Positions 57,128 through 64,000 of a stretch of 64,000 bases of DNA are shown in pieces. The stretch is taken from assembly GCA_030770535.1 (NCBI GenBank), contig JASVEC010000045.1, positions 186,001 to 250,000 on the forward strand. Reading direction: 5' to 3'. The position numbers were made by a program, and so were the translations under genes. Numbering within the stretch: the stretch's first letter is position 1; every line of letters starts with the position of its first letter. Under the pieces are notes generated by a model that saw only the letters and a list, made by a program, of their open reading frames with translations, did not search any database and had not been told where the DNA came from. The stretch comes from Batkoa obscura. Taxonomy: Eukaryota > Entomophthoromycota > Entomophthoromycetes > Entomophthorales > Batkoaceae.

Positions 57128-57230
57128 TATGAGGATGTGTTTTTGTGTTTAAGGATTTTACTAACGATTTTTCCGCTCAAATAGCGCTTAAAAATGGAAA
57201 AAGTAATAAAACCAAAAAAAAATCCCCATA
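57128..57230 (-). mobile_element. TATGGGG MITE, copy 22
   Basis: 103 bp, ends TATGAGGATGT and ATCCCCATA, centre CTCAAATAGCGCTTAAAAATGG. Confidence 0.88.
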
Positions 57231-58905
57231 TCTATAAATTTTTGACAGTGCAAAAACTAGTTACATGGAAATATGGCTAAATATAATGATGATATTTGCT
57301 TTATGCTTAAATCTGAATGCAATATAGAAAAATGAATTATCTATAGAAAGAATAGTAATCAATAGTAAAGGATAGGGCTACATTGATTATAATTGACGAA
57401 AAAATCCCTTTTAATAAAAAAAACTTTAGTCACGTACCTAAGACAGTGTTTGTTTATAAAGTCAGTAAAAAAGTTATAAATTTTGAATGTAAAAACACTA
57501 ACCCCTTCACTTTTTTAGACAAATAAAATCCATCTATATATTAGTTAATAACTAAAATCAATCAATAGTTTATGTAATTTTTTGAAAATTAGACCGAAAA
57601 ACTTAGTATACACGACTAAGGAGTATAACAGTTATTCAAAAAGCAAAATTGATTTAATACTATTACGAAAATTTTAACCAATAAAAATCATGAATTTAAA
57701 TCAATCAATCAATTAATTAATCTTATAGAGTAAAATGCGAAATTATTCGTGACGAAAGGAATTAATTGAAGTTGAAAAGTACTTGCAGTTAATAAAGGAT
57801 TAGTTTATAATAAGTTTGGATTAAAACTCCTTATTGTGAGAAAAGATTAAAAATTGTGAAGGATAAGAGGATAGAAAGAATACGGTTACGTTTTTTCCCC
57901 TTACTCTATTTTATGTTCTATATAATAGAGCAAATATATGGTCTTATAATAGTTGAACTATTAACCTCCGAGATATAATCAAGGAAATAGCTACTACTAA
58001 TAGAAATTTTAGTATTGAGTTTTTTGGCTTTGGATAAAAAACAACGCCTTTAGAATCTTTTTGTATCTCAGAGACGAGTTATTTCAATTGATGTATGTAT
58101 TTATATGTGCTATGAAATAAAATCAGGAAAAAAACCGTACTATATCCTCTCTAACCATCTTATTCTTACACTTTTTCACTTCCCTTGTAGCTATAATCTA
58201 AAGTAATGCTTTGATTTTGAGGTTAGCAGTGATACTGGTATTAGACTAGAGTTAGGGTTAGGAGCTTAAATTCTTTATCAATAACATAAAAATGAATTCT
58301 TCACTGGTGATTTTTTACCATCCATGAATACCACAATTACGTATGGACTTCATTACGATTGGGGTTTGTATTTTTTATGCATATACATGTAAATTCACCC
58401 CTAAATTTTATTATACTTACATATTCTAAAAAATCAATTATTTGAATAGTTTTCACAAATGAAATGATTTGTCAAATATGCCTAAAAGTAAATTTGTATT
58501 AGTAATAGCTCAACAAGTGAGTTGTGATTTTATTTCAAAAAAGCTAAAATACAACTAAGCTAATTTAGTATATTTCTAACTCTGTATTATATACGTGAAA
58601 CTAAGTTTTTATACAATTTCTAAATAAAACTACTCTTTTAAATTTTAACCGGTATCATATATGCTTTATTATACTTATTTATACACATATATAATTATTT
58701 GACTAATTTATAAAATATGCTTATATGTAACAGGTTTTGTACTTGTTATGTCTCCTCTTTATTTTACTTTTATTCTTTTTACTATTAAGCAAACTAATCG
58801 ATGGACTGTAATAATATAGGGTTGTAACAAATGGATAATTTTAATTTTATCAAAAATCTTGGCACTCCATCCGAATTTATTGATTGGATTTAGTATAAAA
58901 TAATA
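57231..58905. other. long intergenic stretch, no gene seen
   Basis: 1.7 kb without a credible frame, RNA gene or known repeat. Confidence 0.4.
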
Positions 58906-59006
58906 TATGAGGGTGTATTTTTTCGTTTAAGAATTCTGCTAACAACCCTTCTACTCAAATATCGCTCAAAAATGGAAAAAGTAATGAAGACAAAAAAAAC
59001 CCCATA
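58906..59006 (-). mobile_element. TATGGGG MITE, copy 23
   Basis: 101 bp, ends TATGAGGGTGT and ACCCCATA. It is the source of the minus-strand frame at 58890-59078, which is not a gene. Confidence 0.85.
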
Positions 59007-60019
59007 TATAAAATTAGCATATACATATGAATTAGCACTATACAAATTGGCCTTGTTTTTGCTATAAATATTATTCAACGTCCTTTGCTATAGTAATTAA
59101 TTTTACCAAGCTTAGTTTATTTTTATTATAATACCCAAGTTAGTATAAATACATTTATTAATTTTTTGTGAACAGTAAGTAAATGCTATTATAGCTTTTA
59201 ACAATACTTATCAAAGTATATAAATGAGCTGCAAAAGACAATGCCATTTTTGGACCTTAAAATTATGTTGACTATATATTATTTAGTCTAGAACAAATTC
59301 ATTACTATATTGCTATTCTAATTAACACGTGTAATAAAGCTGGCTAATATATTACTAAACTACTTTATTAAGAATTTCCATATGCGTTAATAAGTAGATC
59401 AATTGTCAGTATGGATTATTTATATTGTTAAAGGTTGATCTTATACCAACAAGGTAAAATTAACTATTATGAATAAATTTTAATCAACATCAGATCATAA
59501 CGTACTACATACAAGGTTTTGTTAGATTTAAAGGGTATAACTTTAATTATCTATTTATTATATATGTCTTAAGTTCGATTGAATGGTTAAATATTCCAAT
59601 ATAACCTAGAATATGACAATAAACTAAGCTGCCACACTCACCTCTTAATGTTACCATTAAAACATCTAAATAAAACCATTTGTATTTTTGATGTAGAATA
59701 TAGTAATTATACTCCCATAAGTAGCTCTGAAGTGAGGGAGAATTGAATAAAGTTTCAGCAAAAATGTATGATGCCAGATTTTTTGCTAAACTGTTTATGT
59801 TTTGTACTAATATAGTAATTTCACAATAAACTCTAATATTTTAATTACCATTTTAAACTTTTACATTTTTCAAATTTATTAATCATTTAGAAAACCAGTT
59901 TGTACTAAGAATATAGCTGCATTTTTATTTCACCTTTATTATCCAAGAATCAAAGATGTATTTAAATAGAGACAATAGAGCAAATTCAAAAAATAATCTT
60001 CAAAGTTCAAATTAACAAG
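59007..60019. other. upstream region of the divergent receptor
   Basis: 1 kb, no gene. A TATTTAAATAG at about 59959-59969 lies 51-61 nt before the ATG at 60020 and may be its TATA-like box. Confidence 0.35.
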
Positions 60020-60931
60020 ATGCAATCATTTTCAGCTTTATCGATCATTTCAATGTTTCTAGTAGCAGCTTCAGCTGTTATCAACTCATTTTTAATTTAT
60101 TTTGCATCAAGGATTAAACCAATAACAAGTGATATCGTTGTTGTTATTACACTTGCCTCAATTGAATTAGTATTCCCAATTGTTAAAATTACAAATATTG
60201 TTTACCAAGTTACTACTGGTGTCAATATTATACATGATTCGTTAGGGTGTCAAATCAATGGTTCTTTCTTAAATATTTTATATTTCCTTGAGATTATGTT
60301 TGCTTTTTATTTAGCTCATGAGAGACTTAGTAAAGTAAGAGGCAAACCAATAACAAAATATTTTAACATCCCATTCTTCATCATTGTTCTTGGGTTTATT
60401 ATTTTAACAATTTGGGTAGGATCTATTGGGGAAATGTCTCCATACCCTGCGGATCTAACTTGTTTTGCAGATCCGTATAAATCCCCTGTTGCTTTGATCA
60501 CGTTTTTGTACTTTGTTGTTTTTTGTTATATTGCAACCATTTTAATTGTGTATTGCTATCTTAAATTATCTCGAGAGGTACTCAAAGCATATGACTTTGT
60601 TGATCTTGAGTTGCGTGTAGCACAAGGCGCAGTGAGCGATACAAAGTCACGTTCATGGAATTATAGATTTGCTTCTATAAAAATTTATATTATTGTAGCA
60701 GTTTATTGTTCGTTAATGTTAATCTCGATATCATTTCTTACAGCTACACCTTTTGTTCCAAAGACAAACATTGAACTGATAAAGTTTAGAATTTATGCTG
60801 ATGTTGTTACCATATTATTTTTCCTTATCGGGCTTACCTCTAATTCAGTCCTACTTATGTTATTACATACAGGGGTAAATAGGGAGATGAACGCATTTTT
60901 TGATAGGCTGAGAAAAAAAAGAATAAATTAA
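60020..60931 (+). CDS. seven-helix receptor, divergent member
   Basis: 303 residues, single exon. TM1 ends with NSFLIYFAS, shared with the other receptors. HERLSKVR stands after TM3 and LLHTGVNREM after TM7. Conserved cysteines lie in LGCQING and LTCFADP. The rest differs widely: TM2 has VVVITLASIELVFPIVKI, the second outer loop is longer (EMSPYPADLTCFADPYKSP), and the tail is basic (RLRKKR). It is therefore an older paralog, standing alone and with a higher G+C content than its surroundings. No family-typical TATATAAAC box is seen. Confidence 0.78.
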   Translation: MQSFSALSIISMFLVAASAVINSFLIYFASRIKPITSDIVVVITLASIELVFPIVKITNIVYQVTTGVNIIHDSLGCQINGSFLNILYFLEIMFAFYLAHERLSKVRGKPITKYFNIPFFIIVLGFIILTIWVGSIGEMSPYPADLTCFADPYKSPVALITFLYFVVFCYIATILIVYCYLKLSREVLKAYDFVDLELRVAQGAVSDTKSRSWNYRFASIKIYIIVAVYCSLMLISISFLTATPFVPKTNIELIKFRIYADVVTILFFLIGLTSNSVLLMLLHTGVNREMNAFFDRLRKKRIN

Positions 60932-61466
60932 TATTATTATCATGGTGACTTTAATATCAGAATAAAGTTCGACTTTGCAAGTTTTTAAATAGTTAATATT
61001 CGCTAAATAAAATATATAATATAAACAATTTTTATTCACTATGATAATTTGGCTATCGAATTACACTATGGTACATTTTATTTAAAAAGATAAATTTATA
61101 GTGAAATCATCTCTATTGTTAACATTATTATTTAGTTGAAATTTTTTTATCTTAAAAAAGCGTAATTAAACTTACTTTAAACGGAAAAAAGTATATTATA
61201 TAATATAGTACCATTATTTTAAAGTGACTTTGAACTATACATGATTTTGTAAGGCAACGTAATCATTATTATTTTGTAAAAAGCAGTAAAAAAATTGATT
61301 AATGGCTAATAACTTTGCACAAAGGTATTATAATGAAAAAACATGATTATAGATAAAACATTTTAAAAATTTGGTACAATATTTATGAGTGTGCTTTTAA
61401 GCTATATTCATAAGATATTAATATATACGTAAAACAACGATTCTAAATTATTCTCAAAATATAAGA
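60932..61466. other. intergenic, no gene seen
   Basis: 3' flank of the divergent receptor. No feature. Confidence 0.35.
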
Positions 61467-61567
61467 TATGAGGATGCATTTTTATGTTTAAGAATTTCAG
61501 TGATAGTTTTTTCATTTAAATAGTACTCAAAAATGAGAAAAGTGATGAAACTAAAAACACCCTTATA
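61467..61567 (-). mobile_element. TATGGGG MITE, copy 24
   Basis: 101 bp, ends TATGAGGATGC and CACCCTTATA. Diverged interior. Confidence 0.8.
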
Positions 61568-61671
61568 TGTTAGCTTAAAATATAAAAAGGCTTAATCAAA
61601 TTCAAAAAAATGATCAGAAATCTACTTAAAATAATTTACTATATTAGGAAATTGAAAAAATAGCTTTAGAA

Positions 61672-61775
61672 ATGGGGATGTTTTTTTTTGGCTTCATTAC
61701 TTTTTCCATCTTTTAAGCGCTATTTGTGTGGAAAAATTGTTAGTAAAATTCTTAAATACAAAAATACATCCCCAA
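61672..61775 (+). mobile_element. TATGGGG MITE, copy 25
   Basis: 104 bp, near the family consensus inside; terminal bases changed (AATGGGGATGT, CATCCCCAAA). Confidence 0.88.
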
Positions 61776-62200
61776 ATGTTATATTTAAAAAGTCAAGGTT
61801 CTTATAAAAATTAAGATATGTATAATCAATGCAGTTAGATAAGTCATTTTTTTAATATACTTTTTTTATATGCTCTAAAATTATCAAACACTTTTAACAT
61901 ATTATTATAATATTAAAAATATATTTAGTAGCTCATTAAGTTACTAAATTGATTTATTATAAATAAATTTACTTTTTTATTTTTTATACTGATAATCTTT
62001 ATTTATTAATTTTTTTTAGCATTTTTTATAATGAAATATTTGAAATTAAATAGATTGTTAATAATAATAAAAAGCTATTTGTAATTATTTTAAAAATAAC
62101 AATATTATTTATTATATATAAACAGTTTATAGTATTAAAATCATTTAGATAACTATAGTTAAGCCTCAATTTAATATAATAAATTAAGCTATTGATATTT
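61776..62200. other. intergenic, no gene seen
   Basis: Extremely A+T-rich (over 85% in parts). No feature. Confidence 0.35.
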
Positions 62201-62663
62201 TGTGAAATATTGCTTTGTCAGCTCCATGATTGATTATAACATAATAATCAATTAAGTTGCTGTGTTCTCAAGTTCGGAGACAATCAATCATATGCTCTTA
62301 TTTTGATTTACTATGAGAATTTATAATTTCACATCGTGAAGGATATTATCCTCTCATTTTGATATCCATACTTGTTGGAGTATAGAAAAGATTTTGGAAT
62401 GCAATAATTCGGGATTTTTTAACTGAATTGTTTCCTGACATCTCGTACCTCTAATAAAACCCCTAACTCTTTTAATAATATTTTACGTAGATTTTATAGT
62501 AATATTGTCTATTATATTTGTCTTACATAGTATGTAGTCTGTTACGTAGTATTCTTCATAATTCAAGTATCTTAGTTGTATAAACTGAGACCTATCAACT
62601 TACGGCTAAGTCAATCAAGTAAAAATTGCTCTTGACTCCAGCCACTGAGCACTAGATTTCGCA
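62201..62663 (-). mobile_element. solo LTR of the same family as 26835-27309, diverged
   Basis: Reads on the minus strand from TGCGAAATCTAGT to ATATTTCACA and aligns end to end with the first LTR, with many substitutions and small length changes (463 against 475 bp). No matching target duplication is visible. No internal region. It is an older fossil than the first copy, or a different subfamily. Confidence 0.7.
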
Positions 62664-64000
62664 GCTTTTTTGCTTAATTTTAATATTACTTATAGGAATG
62701 TTTTTTATCTAGTATCTATTTAAAGAAATCTAAAAATTTACAATATACAAAAAATGAATGAGAAAGTGGATTAGAGAATTTTGTTCTTAATTTTAAAACA
62801 CTTGCTTTGTAATATTTGAAATAGCTCTAATAATTCTAACTTACTATACTATTTAGGATATTTCAATACTAGACTCCTTCGTAATATTACATCAATTGAT
62901 ATTGAGTATTACTTACTATATTATCATAGTAAAGCATTGTGTATTTTGTTTTTAATGAATGATTTTAATCAAATGGCAAAAAATACTAAAAGTGGTAGTT
63001 TCATCATTTAAATCACAAATGTTCCATAAATTCTACTAAATCACTAGTGGACCTATGTTTTAAGGAATTAACATCACAAAAGTCAATAGATAAGCAGGCA
63101 GGTATACTAGCAAACCCAAATTATTAATATATTATCACCTTTAAATTATATATTGTAAATTAACTTATTCTACTATTTACAAATCAATTGTATGATATAT
63201 TTGCTAATTGTGGTAAAATAATAAATACCGAGAGTCAACTCTTTATGTATTTTTAGACATTCCATAATAGCGCATGCCATGAATCTCATGAATTAGAATA
63301 AATTTGCTAAAATAGTATTTTAAGGGATGTATATTATATAAAATATTAATTTAAAAAATACTCTTGCTTATATTGATCATTATTTTTATTATTAATTCCT
63401 TCAATTAAATTTAGATATCTGATTATTTAGTTTTAATTGATAATTTAGTATTGGGTGCATCTCTCTAAGGAAGCTTCGATAGTATAGTATTTAATATTAG
63501 CAGTAGATTAGAGACTTCGTTGAGACTTTTTGTTAAACGTGTTAAAATAGCCTTGAATAAATAAAAAACACAAAGTATCAAAAATAGCTAATTTTTTAAG
63601 ATGCCATTTGATGGATTAATTGTTTTTTATGACTTTATTCTAAAATGTTCAATTACAGAACATCGTTTACAATTTTCTTTTACTCTTTTTTTTATAAAAA
63701 CATAATAAACCTCAAGCTATATAGACTTTATTAATAGTTGCTTTTAGTAATCAAATTTCCTAAAGGAAAAGTGGCATAAAAGAGTGAACAATTAGCCTTT
63801 TCGCTTTAAAATTGAAACATTTATCGTTACTTCTTTAAATAACATGTATTTTATTGTATCTAAAACCTTTTATAGTACAATCCACAGGTTGAGGAAAATA
63901 TATTAATAAAAAAATTGGAACTAAACTATCATGGTTAATGTTTGTATATCAAACAAAAGTTACCTTTTGCCAAAAATAGTCCAAACAGGTTTAATACTGA
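62664..64000. other. intergenic to the right edge, no gene seen
   Basis: 1.3 kb of A+T-rich sequence, stops in all frames. I found no RNA gene, MITE or receptor fragment. Confidence 0.35.

Overview
The window is about 75% A+T nuclear DNA from a eukaryote. It most resembles an early-diverging fungus of the Conidiobolus/Entomophthorales kind. This is an inference from gene content: fungal-type Tom22 and a Sam37/metaxin-like protein, a NOT4 with a very long low-complexity tail, muskelin and an ITFG2-like KICSTOR subunit (both missing from model yeasts), a large local family of fungal seven-helix receptors, and small GT-AG introns of roughly 45-60 nt. No search could be run, so the species assignment is tentative.

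Layout. 1-2.2 kb: the 5' end of a leftward gene, mitochondrial ribosomal protein uL30m, and a secreted protein of unknown function. 2.7-8.2 kb: a tandem array of small secreted proteins with an eight-cysteine framework, two intact and four decayed; a third intact copy and one relic lie at 42.7-43.6 kb. 9.7-17.6 kb: receptor (GPCR) genes, one decayed, one cut short in TM7 by a 2.5 kb DNA transposon, one intact. 18-24.4 kb: housekeeping island with tRNA-Arg, the Sam37/metaxin-like gene, the ITFG2-like gene, tRNA-Asp and tRNA-Thr. 25-41.2 kb: three intact receptor genes and two receptor pseudogenes, all leftward, with a second inverted copy of the 2.5 kb transposon at 28.4-30.9 kb and a solo LTR at 26.8 kb. 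43.9-56 kb: second housekeeping island with muskelin, TOM22, NOT4-like E3 ligase and mitochondrial processing peptidase alpha. 56-64 kb: mostly gene-free, with one divergent receptor at 60 kb and a second solo LTR.

The most notable system is a DNA transposon family. The 2.5 kb element has TATGGGG termini, TA target duplications and a transposase with a plausible DDE/D core that I cannot place in a named superfamily. About 25 copies of a ~104 bp MITE in the window share both of its termini, so the MITE looks like its short non-autonomous partner. One MITE sits inside the transposase gene of both 2.5 kb copies. MITEs and the parent element have repeatedly inserted in and beside the receptor genes, and two insertions have disrupted receptor genes.

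The intact receptor genes share a TATATAAA-type box about 40-50 nt before the start codon, and three genes of the family share a dyad GCACA-N5-TGTGC about 280 nt upstream, which suggests that whole transcription units were duplicated.
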